The translations under genes were made by a program, and so were the position numbers. The notes beneath the pieces were generated by a model. It searched no databases and was not told the DNA's origin. It saw only the letters and a program-made list of their open reading frames with translations. Shown piece after piece: positions 10,577 to 18,198 of a stretch of 64,000 nucleotides of DNA. Within the stretch, counting starts at the first letter, position 1. Each line of letters opens with the position of its first letter. Origin of the DNA: Microbacterium sp. (GTDB lineage: Bacteria; Actinomycetota; Actinomycetes; Actinomycetales; Microbacteriaceae); NCBI GenBank assembly GCA_019510305.1, contig JAEKKN010000017.1, positions 310,001 through 374,000 of the forward strand, given 5' to 3'.

Positions 10577-10608
10577 TTCCCTGGATGACGAAAAGTTCCC
10601 TGGATGAC
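10577..10608. promoter_or_regulatory. Paired direct repeats upstream of the nitroreductase
   Basis: TTCCCTGGATGAC occurs twice (10577-10589 and 10596-10608), period 19 bp, inside an AT-richer stretch about 80-110 bp upstream of the nitroreductase start. Two turns of helix between copies would fit cooperative binding of a regulator on one face of the DNA. No regulator gene is adjacent. Confidence 0.4.
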
Positions 10609-10616
10609 AAATAAAT

Positions 10617-10659
10617 GCGAGGTGGATGCCGTGACGACTCGCCGCGGCATCCACCTCGC
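10617..10659 (-). terminator. Hairpin terminator of the GH32 gene
   Basis: A 15-bp perfect stem (10617-10631 with 10645-10659) lies just beyond the GH32 stop codon at 10674. It contains the recurrent GGATGCC/GGCATCC core. It also separates the levanase from the nitroreductase promoter. Confidence 0.7.
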
Positions 10660-10673
10660 GGATCAGGTCCCGG

Positions 10674-13610
10674 TCACTTGACCTTGATCTTCGTGCTCGA
10701 GGTCGCCGTGATTCCGTGCGAATTCTCCAGCTCGCCGGTGTAGACGTAGGTCCCCGGCGCACGGCCGGTGAGAGGCACCTCCACCGAACGCTGCCCCGCG
10801 TCCGCGTCGACAGGCGTGGTGGAGATCAGGGTTCCGTTCTCGTACAGCCGGAACACCGTGGCCTCCTCGCCCTTCTTCTGGGTCATGCTGACCGTGAATC
10901 CCTGCGAGGTCTTCGAATCCGAGAGCTTCCCCTTCGCCGGGGGAGCGGTCGCCCCGTCGTCCGTGCTCTGCCACATCGTCGCCGTGATCGGCGTCACCGA
11001 GATGCTGCGGATCCGCGCTGCGCCGCCCTCGGACCACGCCGATATGGCATCGGCCCCGGCATTCGGGAACACCTGGTCCGTCAGCGAAACGCGGCCATCG
11101 GCCGTGAACAGCTCGACGGATGCCCGATCGATGTAGAGCTCGAGGGTCACCGAGTCGTCGGCTGCGAGCGTCGCACCGGGCAGCGGAGCGTCGTCGACCG
11201 ATGCGAACGACGGGTTGAAGCCGACGGCTCCCGAGTCGGTGCGATCGATGAAGACCCGCTGCTCTTCCGCGTCGTAGCCGATGCGGGTTCCGCTCGTCTC
11301 ATCGCCGAAGACGGTGATCCCCGCCTTCTGCGCGGACCCTGGCTCCAGCACGACCTCGATCTTCGCGACCTCCGCAGAGAAACCGAGCGGCGTCGGGCCC
11401 TCCACGTCGACACCCGTGCGGGTCTGCACCCTGCTGAGATCGAGCTGGCCGTCGAGCTGCGAGACGACGCGCTGCGCCAGCCGCGGACCTTCGGGCGTGC
11501 TCACGAGGCGCACCTCGCGGGGGAGCGCCATCGAACTGCGCCAGGTCGATGTCGGGATGTCCCCCGCATAGTCCCAGTCGTTCATCCACGCCTGCATGAC
11601 ACGTGTCCCGGGGTCAGCAGTGCCCGAGTACGACACGCCCGCGTAGTAGTCGCGACCCCAGTCGAGCCAGTCGTATCCCTCTGCGGGGACCGGCACGCCG
11701 GCGGAGGAGAAGGTCACCTGGTCGAAGAGCAGATGACCCCAGCCGCTGCTGTTGTTGTCGATCGCGACGATCCGCGCCTGCTCACCGCGCAGCTCGGCCA
11801 CGTTCCACGACCTCCACGTCAGGGCCTCGCTGTTCGAGCCGGTGGCGGTGCGCACGATCCGGCCGTCGACGACGAGGTTCACGGAGGTCTCGTCGGAGCG
11901 GACCTGGGCCGGTTCGTCTCCGATCACGACGTTGTCGAAGGTCAGATGGCCCCATCCGCCGTCGGTGTCGTCGTGGATCCGGATCTCGGCCTGTTCGCCG
12001 CGAAGGTCCGCGACGTTCCAGGAGGCCCAGTTGAGGCTCCCGGAGTTCGCGCCGGTCTGGGTGCGGACGACCTCGCCGTCCACGAGCAGTTCCGCTTGCA
12101 GCGACCCGTCGGTGCGCCGCCCGCCGCCGATGAGGAACGACACGTGGTCGCCGTCGATGGTGAACGCCGGCGAGGTCAAGTCGCCGCGGTTCGCATCGCC
12201 GTTGGGCCCTGCCTCGAAGGTGTTGATGCGCCGGGTGCCGAGATAGCCCTCGCCACCCTGGGTGGACGGGCTGCGATCGGGGTCGGTCGCGAAGTCGTTC
12301 GTCAGCTCCCACCCCGACTCGGCGAGGTTCTGCCCGTCCGGCAGCTCGAAGTCGTACAGCGCCGTGGATCCGGCGGGAGGCAGATTGGAGAGCTGGGAGC
12401 CCTCGACGTGCGGATGATCGCCGCCGCCGACCAGCAGGTCGATGTAGTCGTCCTCGATCGTGAACGCCGGCGACTCGAGAGTCCCCGTCGGGGCATCGCC
12501 GCCGAGGAATCCGTTCACCAGCCCGTCGCCGATCCAGCCCGAGACCGCCTGCTGTCCGGGGATCGTGCCGGCGGCCGGCGCTGCACCCCAGGGACCGGCG
12601 ATCTCGCTGGACGGATCGTTGCGCACGGTCCATCCGTCGTAGTCGCCGCCATCGAATCCGGCGAACACGCGGCCTTCCGGGGCCGTCGGCGCGGAGTCAG
12701 TCGTCTCGGAGGTGAACGTCGTGCCGTCGAAATCGCCGACGAAGTACTGTCCGGTGCTGCCGCCGTTCGGCCCGCCCGGATTGAGGTTCACGACCATGAC
12801 CCACTTCGTGTTCCCCGGATCTCCGTCGACCGGAAGCGGGAAGAGGTCGGGGCATTCCCAGATGCCGCCGGTGGCGTTCGCCGGCCCGAAGTCCGACAGG
12901 TGCTCCCAGTTCTTCAGATCAGTGCTCTTGGAGATCACGACCTTGTGCTCGAGAGCTTCCACGGCGACCATCACCCAGTACCTGCCGGCGGGACCGTCGT
13001 ACTTGAAGACCTTCGGATCGCGGAAGTTCGCCGAGCCGTGGTCGAGAACCGGGTTGCCCTCGTACTTGGTCCAGGTCTGACCGTCGTCGAGGCTGTAGGC
13101 GAGCGACTGAGCCTGCAGTCCGGCGTGCTGCGGATGCTGCGCGGTGTACGCCGAGGTGTAGATCGCCACCATGGGGCTGGATCCTGCGGGGCCGAACCCG
13201 GCGGAATTGTCGTGGTCGACGACGATCGAACCCGAGAAGATGTCCTCGATCGGGCGGCCGGCCTCATCGAACGTCTGCGGGATCGCGAGAGGCTGCTGCG
13301 TCCAGTGCAGCAGGTCGGTCGACGTGGCATGTCCCCAGCTCATGTTGCCCCAGGTGGTCCCCTGGGGGTTGTGCTGGAAGAACAGGTGATAGACGCTGTC
13401 TGCGTAGACGAGCCCGTTCGGGTCGTTCATCCAGTTCTGCTCGGGGGTGAAGTGGACCAGTGGCCGGTACTGCTCGTCGCCGGGCGCCACGTCGGCGGCG
13501 ACGGCCGGCAGGCCGACGCATCCGATCATCAGGACCGCTCCCAGCGCGACGGCCACAGTGGTGCGGGCTCTCGGGCGATTGCCGCGAGGACGATTCAGAG
13601 GGGGGATCAT
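10674..13610 (-). CDS. Secreted GH32 beta-fructosidase (levanase type) with nested insertion modules
   Basis: A 978-residue exported enzyme predicted to cleave beta-fructans such as levan or inulin. The signal peptide ends near AVAA-D (residue 40). The five-bladed propeller carries all three catalytic motifs: WMNDPNG (nucleophile Asp63), FRDP (Asp198) and ECP (acid/base Glu252). Residues about 305-640 interrupt the propeller before WLDWGRDYYAGVSYSG. This insert holds two related modules, one nested in the other. A GH32 beta-sandwich follows to about residue 860. The last 110 residues resemble a fibronectin/X2-like module (FRLYENGTLI, TYVYTGELENS). Start ATG 13610 has AAGGAG upstream. A LacI-type operator lies 30 bp upstream. 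No cell-wall anchor is visible. Confidence 0.92.
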   Translation of the reverse strand: MIPPLNRPRGNRPRARTTVAVALGAVLMIGCVGLPAVAADVAPGDEQYRPLVHFTPEQNWMNDPNGLVYADSVYHLFFQHNPQGTTWGNMSWGHATSTDLLHWTQQPLAIPQTFDEAGRPIEDIFSGSIVVDHDNSAGFGPAGSSPMVAIYTSAYTAQHPQHAGLQAQSLAYSLDDGQTWTKYEGNPVLDHGSANFRDPKVFKYDGPAGRYWVMVAVEALEHKVVISKSTDLKNWEHLSDFGPANATGGIWECPDLFPLPVDGDPGNTKWVMVVNLNPGGPNGGSTGQYFVGDFDGTTFTSETTDSAPTAPEGRVFAGFDGGDYDGWTVRNDPSSEIAGPWGAAPAAGTIPGQQAVSGWIGDGLVNGFLGGDAPTGTLESPAFTIEDDYIDLLVGGGDHPHVEGSQLSNLPPAGSTALYDFELPDGQNLAESGWELTNDFATDPDRSPSTQGGEGYLGTRRINTFEAGPNGDANRGDLTSPAFTIDGDHVSFLIGGGRRTDGSLQAELLVDGEVVRTQTGANSGSLNWASWNVADLRGEQAEIRIHDDTDGGWGHLTFDNVVIGDEPAQVRSDETSVNLVVDGRIVRTATGSNSEALTWRSWNVAELRGEQARIVAIDNNSSGWGHLLFDQVTFSSAGVPVPAEGYDWLDWGRDYYAGVSYSGTADPGTRVMQAWMNDWDYAGDIPTSTWRSSMALPREVRLVSTPEGPRLAQRVVSQLDGQLDLSRVQTRTGVDVEGPTPLGFSAEVAKIEVVLEPGSAQKAGITVFGDETSGTRIGYDAEEQRVFIDRTDSGAVGFNPSFASVDDAPLPGATLAADDSVTLELYIDRASVELFTADGRVSLTDQVFPNAGADAISAWSEGGAARIRSISVTPITATMWQSTDDGATAPPAKGKLSDSKTSQGFTVSMTQKKGEEATVFRLYENGTLISTTPVDADAGQRSVEVPLTGRAPGTYVYTGELENSHGITATSSTKIKVK

Positions 13611-13639
13611 TCGCGCTCCTTCGTGCGTGACACTCAGGA

Positions 13640-13655
13640 TTGACATCGATGTCAA
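13640..13655. promoter_or_regulatory. LacI-type operator of the levanase gene
   Basis: TTGACATCGATGTCAA is a perfect 16-bp palindrome with a central CG, the pattern typical of LacI-family operators. It is located 30 bp upstream of the GH32 start. The same core recurs at 14756 and 14834. Confidence 0.8.
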
Positions 13656-13717
13656 TCTCTGTCGCGAGAACTTACGGCCTGTCCGGTGGACAACGCAAGG
13701 CCGAGTTCGGAGGCGAG

Positions 13718-14761
13718 TCAGGCGGGGGGAGCGATCTCGCCGGAGCCGCGGGCGATCAGGCGCGTGGGCACGACGGCGCGGATCGGAGCGCCGTCGGCGC
13801 CTTCGAGCAGGGCGAAGAGCCGTTCGGCGGCGCGGCGGCCGATCTCCTGCGGGTCCTGGGCCACGACCGTCACGCCGGGGTCGAGCAGATCCGCCAGGGG
13901 GAGATCGTCGAAGCCCACGAGGGCGACGGTGTGCGAGCGCCCGGCATCGCGCAGTGCATGAAGGGCCCCGATCGTGATGAGGTTCTGCGCGCTGAACACC
14001 GCCGTCGGGGGTTCGGGGGCGCGCAGCATCCGCTCCAGTGCGGCGCGCGCCGATTCGACGTCATGCAGGTCGGTCGCCATGAGCGCGTCCGAGCGTGAGA
14101 TGCCGGCCGAAGCGAGTGCGTCGAGGTATCCCTGCTGACGCTGACTCGCGGTCGTCAGATCGAGCCGGTCGGCGAGAAGCGCGATTCGTCGATGCCCGCG
14201 TGCGATGAGATGCGCGACTCCGGCCGACGCGCCGGCGTGGTTGTCGCTGGCGACCGTGTCGACGCCGTCGATGAGGGGCTCGCGGTCCACGAACACGGCG
14301 GGGATGCGGCGTTCCTGCAGCTGGCCGAGATAGTCGGGCCGGCGGGATGCCGTGGTGAGGATGAGACCGTCGACCCTGCGCTGCAAGAAGGCGCGGACCG
14401 CGCTGCCCTCGCGGGCGGGATCGTCGTCGAGACTCGACGCGAAGACGGCCATGCCGCGTTCAGCGGCCAGATCCTCGACCACGCGGTGGATCGCGCCGGC
14501 GAACGGGTTGTCGACGCTTCCCACGAGCAGGCCCAAGGTGCGGGTGCGGCCGTCCGATCGGCGCAGACTTCCCGCCTGCAGATCCGGTTGGTAGTCGAGT
14601 GCGCGAATCGCGTCCCACACGCGCGCGGCCGTGGCTTCGGAGACGTTGGGCTCGTCGTTGATGACGCGCGACACCGTCTTCGTGCCGACCCCGGCGAGGG
14701 CGGCGACCTGCTTCATGGTGGCCCTCGGGCGGGATCCGGTGGAATGGCGGGGCTCTGACAT
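13718..14761 (-). CDS. LacI family transcriptional regulator of the fructan/fructose unit
   Basis: A 347-residue repressor. The N-terminal LacI helix-turn-helix is clear (MKQVAALAGVGTKTVSRVINDEPNVS), followed by the hinge and a periplasmic-binding-protein-like effector domain (LGLLVGSVDNPFAGAIHRVVEDLA). It lies between the levanase gene and the sugar ABC operon, and operators sit before all three transcription units, including its own start. Fructose or a phosphorylated fructose is the likely effector (inference). Two starts are possible: the ATG at 14761, which overlaps an operator and would be nearly leaderless, or the ATG at 14716, preceded by GAGGG, which gives MKQVAALAG and matches many LacI proteins. 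Confidence 0.9.
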   Translation of the reverse strand: MSEPRHSTGSRPRATMKQVAALAGVGTKTVSRVINDEPNVSEATAARVWDAIRALDYQPDLQAGSLRRSDGRTRTLGLLVGSVDNPFAGAIHRVVEDLAAERGMAVFASSLDDDPAREGSAVRAFLQRRVDGLILTTASRRPDYLGQLQERRIPAVFVDREPLIDGVDTVASDNHAGASAGVAHLIARGHRRIALLADRLDLTTASQRQQGYLDALASAGISRSDALMATDLHDVESARAALERMLRAPEPPTAVFSAQNLITIGALHALRDAGRSHTVALVGFDDLPLADLLDPGVTVVAQDPQEIGRRAAERLFALLEGADGAPIRAVVPTRLIARGSGEIAPPA

Positions 14762-14769
14762 CGGTGTCA
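14756..14769. promoter_or_regulatory. LacI-type operator at the regulator's own start
   Basis: TGACATCGGTGTCA, one mismatch from the perfect palindrome at 13640. It overlaps the upstream ATG of the lacI-type gene, so binding would give autoregulation. Confidence 0.7.
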
Positions 14770-14798
14770 CGGGATTGTCTCGATTCTGGCGACTGCAC

Positions 14799-14827
14799 TT
14801 GACTCTACTGGGCGATGCGGGTACAAC
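14799..14827 (+). promoter_or_regulatory. Promoter of the sugar ABC operon
   Basis: -35 TTGACT (14799-14804), exact 17-bp spacer, -10 TACAAC (14822-14827). The predicted transcription start falls at about 14834, the first base of the adjacent operator, a classical arrangement for repression by steric block. Confidence 0.7.
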
Positions 14828-14833
14828 TGTCCC

Positions 14834-14847
14834 TGACATCGTTGTCA
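14834..14847. promoter_or_regulatory. LacI-type operator of the sugar ABC operon
   Basis: TGACATCGTTGTCA, a close copy of the sites at 13640 and 14756. It begins at the predicted transcription start and ends 33 bp before the ATG of the substrate-binding protein gene. Confidence 0.75.
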
Positions 14848-14880
14848 ACGAGGCGACGAACCGCCCGAGAGGACCATTCA

Positions 14881-15993
14881 ATGACGAAGCACTTCACCCG
14901 TCGCAGCCGCCGTGTGCTCGCCGCTGCGATCGGAGCATCCGCAGCACTCGCCGTCTCCCTGACCGGATGTGCCGGTTCCGGCCCGGCGGCCGGAGGCGGC
15001 TCCGATGACGAAATCGGCGTCTCGCTGATCGTCAAGACCAACTCCAACCCGTTCTTCATCGCCATGCAGGACGGCGCCAAGGCCGCCGCCGAGAAGGACG
15101 GCGTGAAGCTGACCCTCGCCGCGGGCAAGGAGGACGGCGACGAAGACACCCAGATCCAGGCGATCGAGGCGGCCATCTCCAAGGGTGACAAGGGAATCCT
15201 CATCACGCCCAACGGCCCCGCTGTGCTGGACGCGATCGACAAGGCTCGTCAGGCGGGCATCTTCGTGATCGCCCTCGACACGGTTCCCGACCCCGCCGAC
15301 GCCGTCGACATCACGTTCGCCACCGACAACTTCCTCGCGGGCGAGTACGTCGGCCAGTGGACCGCCGGCGCGCTCGACGGCAAGGACGCCGTCATCGGCC
15401 TGATCGACCTCTTCGACGACAAGGCCGTCAGCGTCGACTACAGCCGCGACCAGGGCTTCCTCTCCGGGCTGGGGGTCGACCTCGGCGACGAGCAGGTGAA
15501 CGGCGACGAGGAGACGACCGGCAGCTACACCGGTGGCAAGGGCGGCTCGTACGAGATCGTGGGCAACGAGGCGTCCCAGGGTGCCGAAGACGGCGGACGC
15601 ACGGCGATGGAGAACCTCCTCGCCAAGAACCCCGACATCAACGTCGTCTACACGATCAACGAGCCGGCGGCCTACGGCGCATACCAGGCGCTCGAGGCTG
15701 CAGGCAAGAGCAAGGACGACGTGCTGATCGTGTCGATCGACGGCGGCTGCGCAGGCGTCGGCCAGGTGAAGGACGGCATCATCGACGCCACCAGCCAGCA
15801 GTACCCGGTGAAGATGGCCGAGCTCGGAGTGAAGTCGATCGTCGACCTCGTGAAGGACGGCACGAAGCCCGCGAACTCCGAGGGGCTCGACTTCTTCAAC
15901 ACGGGTGTCGCTCTCGTCACCGACACGCCCGTGGACGGCGTCGAGTCGATCGACACCGCCGCTGCTCTCGACATCTGCTGGGGCGGCAAGTAA
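14881..15993 (+). CDS. Sugar ABC transporter substrate-binding lipoprotein (fructose/ribose type)
   Basis: A 370-residue cluster-B sugar-binding protein. The signal peptide ends in a lipobox LTGC (Cys30), so the mature protein is anchored to the outer face of the membrane. The binding fold follows (SLIVKTNSNPFFIAMQDGAK, then GILITPNGPAVLDAIDKARQ, then FVIALDTV and VYTINEPAAYGAYQALE). It is the first gene of an operon behind a LacI operator, followed by permease, ATPase, ABM protein and PfkB kinase. This order and the single-NBD ATPase recall the FrcBCA fructose system, so fructose is the most likely ligand; ribose-type sugars remain possible. Confidence 0.9.
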   Translation: MTKHFTRRSRRVLAAAIGASAALAVSLTGCAGSGPAAGGGSDDEIGVSLIVKTNSNPFFIAMQDGAKAAAEKDGVKLTLAAGKEDGDEDTQIQAIEAAISKGDKGILITPNGPAVLDAIDKARQAGIFVIALDTVPDPADAVDITFATDNFLAGEYVGQWTAGALDGKDAVIGLIDLFDDKAVSVDYSRDQGFLSGLGVDLGDEQVNGDEETTGSYTGGKGGSYEIVGNEASQGAEDGGRTAMENLLAKNPDINVVYTINEPAAYGAYQALEAAGKSKDDVLIVSIDGGCAGVGQVKDGIIDATSQQYPVKMAELGVKSIVDLVKDGTKPANSEGLDFFNTGVALVTDTPVDGVESIDTAAALDICWGGK

Positions 15994-16001
15994 CACCTTC
16001 T

Positions 16002-16041
16002 CGGATGCCGCGACCGTCGACTCGTCCGGTCGCGGCATCCG
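16002..16041 (+). terminator. Intercistronic hairpin after the substrate-binding protein gene
   Basis: A 14-bp perfect stem (16002-16015 with 16028-16041) lies between the binding-protein stop and the permease start. It is likely a partial terminator or 3' mRNA stabiliser giving more binding protein than permease. A similar hairpin sits at 48541 in the peptide ABC operon. Confidence 0.6.
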
Positions 16042-16067
16042 TCCAACCCACGATCGGAAGTGACCCC

Positions 16068-17099
16068 GTGACTCAGCAAGCAGCCACCTCGACCCTGGAT
16101 CTCGCCGCAGAGTTCCTCGACCGGCGGACACCGGTCGACCGCATCCGCGGCCTGCTCCACCGCTATCCCGCCATCAGCCCCGCAGTCGTGCTGGTGATCG
16201 CCGTCATCGTCTTCGGCATCATCAACCCGCGCTTCTTCGCCGCGGCGAACCTCTCCCTGGTGCTCGACCAGGTCGCCGTCGTCGGCACCGTCGCGATCGC
16301 GCAGACCCTCATCATCCTCACCGCAGGCATCGACCTCTCGGTCGGTGCGCTCATGATCGGCACCTCGATGGTGATGGCGCAGACCGCCGCGAACAACGGG
16401 CTGCCTGCTCCGATCGCCCTGCTGGCCGGCCTGATCGCCGCACTCGCCGCAGGCGCCCTGAACGGACTGCTCGTGACGAGGGTGAAGCTGCCTCCGTTCA
16501 TCGCCACGCTCGGCACGTTCAACGTCTTCATCGCGCTGACGCTGCTGTACAGCGGCGGGCAGACGATCCGCAAGGCGGACATGCCCGAGCTCCTCACCTG
16601 GACCTCGACCGCCATCCCGCTCGGAGATGTGCGGCTCACCGTGGGCGTCGTCATCATGCTCGCGCTGTACCTCGTTGTCGCGTATGTGCTCGGGCGCACC
16701 GCCTGGGGCCGGCACGTCTACGCCGTCGGCGACGATGCGGAGGCGGCCCGCCTCGCCGGCATCTCGACCAAGAAGGTGCTGATGAGCGTCTACGTGGCCG
16801 CGGGAGCGGTGCTCGCCGTCGCCGCGTGGATCCAGATCGGGCGCTCCGGGGCGGCGAGCCCCAACGCGGGCGCCGACCTCAACCTCGACTCGATCACCGC
16901 CGTGGTCATCGGCGGAACGTCGCTGTTCGGCGGACGCGGCATCATCTGGGGAACCCTGCTCGGCGCGATCATCGTCGGCGTGTTCCGCAACGGTCTGTTC
17001 CTCGCCGGCGTCGACGGTCTGTACCAGACCCTCGCCATCGGCATCCTCGTCATCGTCGCGGTCGCCATCGACCAGTGGATCAGGAAGGTACGCAAGTGA
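16068..17099 (+). CDS. Sugar ABC transporter permease (RbsC/FrcC type)
   Basis: A 343-residue inner-membrane permease with about 8-10 spans. Family landmarks are IILTAGIDLSVGALM, LPPFIATLGTFNVFIALTLLYSGGQTI, GDDAEAARLAGISTKKVLMSVY and ITAVVIGGTSLFGGRG. The start is the GTG at 16068, preceded by GGAAG. A long frame remains open upstream through the previous gene but is not coding. The permease is followed with GTGA overlap by the ATPase gene. It probably forms a homodimeric channel for the sugar delivered by the lipoprotein at 14881. Confidence 0.9.
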   Translation: MTQQAATSTLDLAAEFLDRRTPVDRIRGLLHRYPAISPAVVLVIAVIVFGIINPRFFAAANLSLVLDQVAVVGTVAIAQTLIILTAGIDLSVGALMIGTSMVMAQTAANNGLPAPIALLAGLIAALAAGALNGLLVTRVKLPPFIATLGTFNVFIALTLLYSGGQTIRKADMPELLTWTSTAIPLGDVRLTVGVVIMLALYLVVAYVLGRTAWGRHVYAVGDDAEAARLAGISTKKVLMSVYVAAGAVLAVAAWIQIGRSGAASPNAGADLNLDSITAVVIGGTSLFGGRGIIWGTLLGAIIVGVFRNGLFLAGVDGLYQTLAIGILVIVAVAIDQWIRKVRK

Positions 17100-17896
17100 G
17101 CGCCACCGAAACCCAGCCCTTCGAAGCACCGACTCCGGAAGGCCTTCCCGTGCTCGAGGCGAAGCGCCTCGTCAAGACCTTCGGTCGTGTGGTCGGTCTC
17201 GACGGCGTCAGCCTCAAGGTCTTCCCCGGAGAGGTGCTGGCCATCATCGGCGACAACGGCGCCGGGAAGTCGACCCTGATCAAATGCCTCACCGGGGCGT
17301 ACATCCCGGATGAAGGCCAGCTGCTTCTCGACGGTCAGCCGGTGCAGTTCCGCGGACCGCAGGACGCGCGCAACGCCGGGATCGAGACCGTGTATCAGAA
17401 CCTCGCGGTCTCACCCGCGCTCGATGTGGCCTCGAACCTCTACCTCGGCCGGGAACGGCGCAAACCGGGCATCATGGGTTCGCTGTTCCGCGCGCTGGAC
17501 ACGAAGGGGATGCGGGCAGATGCCCGCGCCGAGGTTCAGCGATTGGGCATCTCCACTCTTCAGGACGTCACGGTGCCGGTCGAGAACCTGTCGGGTGGTC
17601 AGCGCCAGGCAGTCGCGGTCGCACGCGCCGCGGCGTTCGGGTCGAAGGTCGTCATCCTCGACGAGCCGACTGCCGCTCTCGGAGTGCGCGAGTCGAACCA
17701 GGTGCTCGAACTGATCCAGCGGCTCCGACAGAACCGGGTTCCCGTGATCGTCATCTCGCACAACATGCCGCACGTCTTCCAGGTCGCGGATCGCATCCAC
17801 ATCCAGCGTCTGGGCAAGAAGGCGGCCACCATCACACCTGAATCGCACTCGATGACGGATGCCGTCGCGATCATGACGGGAGCGGCGACCGCATGA
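17096..17896 (+). CDS. Sugar ABC transporter ATP-binding protein, single NBD (FrcA-like)
   Basis: A 266-residue ATPase that powers the sugar importer. Walker A GDNGAGKST, Q-loop region VYQNLAVSP, signature LSGGQRQAVAVARA, Walker B VVILDEPTAALGV and the switch His in ISHNMPH are all visible. Carbohydrate importers of the RbsA class usually have two fused ATPase domains of about 500 residues. This one has a single domain, as in FrcA, where it acts as a homodimer. GTG start at 17096 overlaps the permease stop by 4 bp and the gene ends in an ATGA overlap with the next. Confidence 0.9.
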   Translation: MSATETQPFEAPTPEGLPVLEAKRLVKTFGRVVGLDGVSLKVFPGEVLAIIGDNGAGKSTLIKCLTGAYIPDEGQLLLDGQPVQFRGPQDARNAGIETVYQNLAVSPALDVASNLYLGRERRKPGIMGSLFRALDTKGMRADARAEVQRLGISTLQDVTVPVENLSGGQRQAVAVARAAAFGSKVVILDEPTAALGVRESNQVLELIQRLRQNRVPVIVISHNMPHVFQVADRIHIQRLGKKAATITPESHSMTDAVAIMTGAATA

Positions 17897-18198
17897 GCGA
17901 ACAGGTCGCGCTGTACGCCGAGTTCACGGCGGTACCGGGAGCTGCGGACACGGTCGAGGGGCTGATCGGCGAGTACGCCGAGGTCGTTCGCACGGAGCCG
18001 GGGAACCAGGTATTCGAGGTGTTTCGGCGGCACGAGGACGACCACCGGTTCGTCGTCTTCGAGGTCTACCGTGATCGTGCGGCCTTCGACGAGCATCTCG
18101 GCGGTGAGGCCGGCGGTGCGTTCAACGCACGTCTCGAACCGCTGATCGTCGAGCCGCACAGTGTTCTCAGCTTCCTCACGCCGGTGCGGCGCGCGTGA
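17893..18198 (+). CDS. ABM-domain (YgiN-like) small protein in the sugar operon
   Basis: A 101-residue protein with the antibiotic biosynthesis monooxygenase dimeric alpha/beta-barrel pattern: VALYAEFTAVPGAADTVEGL at the N-terminus, then EPGNQVFEVFRRHEDD and FVVFEVYRDRAAFDEHL. It overlaps the ATPase gene before it (ATGA) and the kinase gene after it (GTGA), so it is translationally coupled within the sugar operon. Such folds serve as quinol monooxygenases, but related small barrels also act as sugar mutarotases (RhaM). The latter role would fit here but is only inference. Function unassigned. Confidence 0.75.
   Translation: MSEQVALYAEFTAVPGAADTVEGLIGEYAEVVRTEPGNQVFEVFRRHEDDHRFVVFEVYRDRAAFDEHLGGEAGGAFNARLEPLIVEPHSVLSFLTPVRRA

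Noticed and set aside
10716..13643. A 975-codon open frame antisense to the GH32 gene
   Set aside because: The GH32 protein on the other strand has all catalytic motifs. The antisense product has no domain pattern and no ribosome site.
13718..14881. A longer lacI-type start at 14881
   Set aside because: It would read through an operator and promoter and begin opposite the ATG of the sugar-binding protein gene. The conserved helix-turn-helix starts near 14716.
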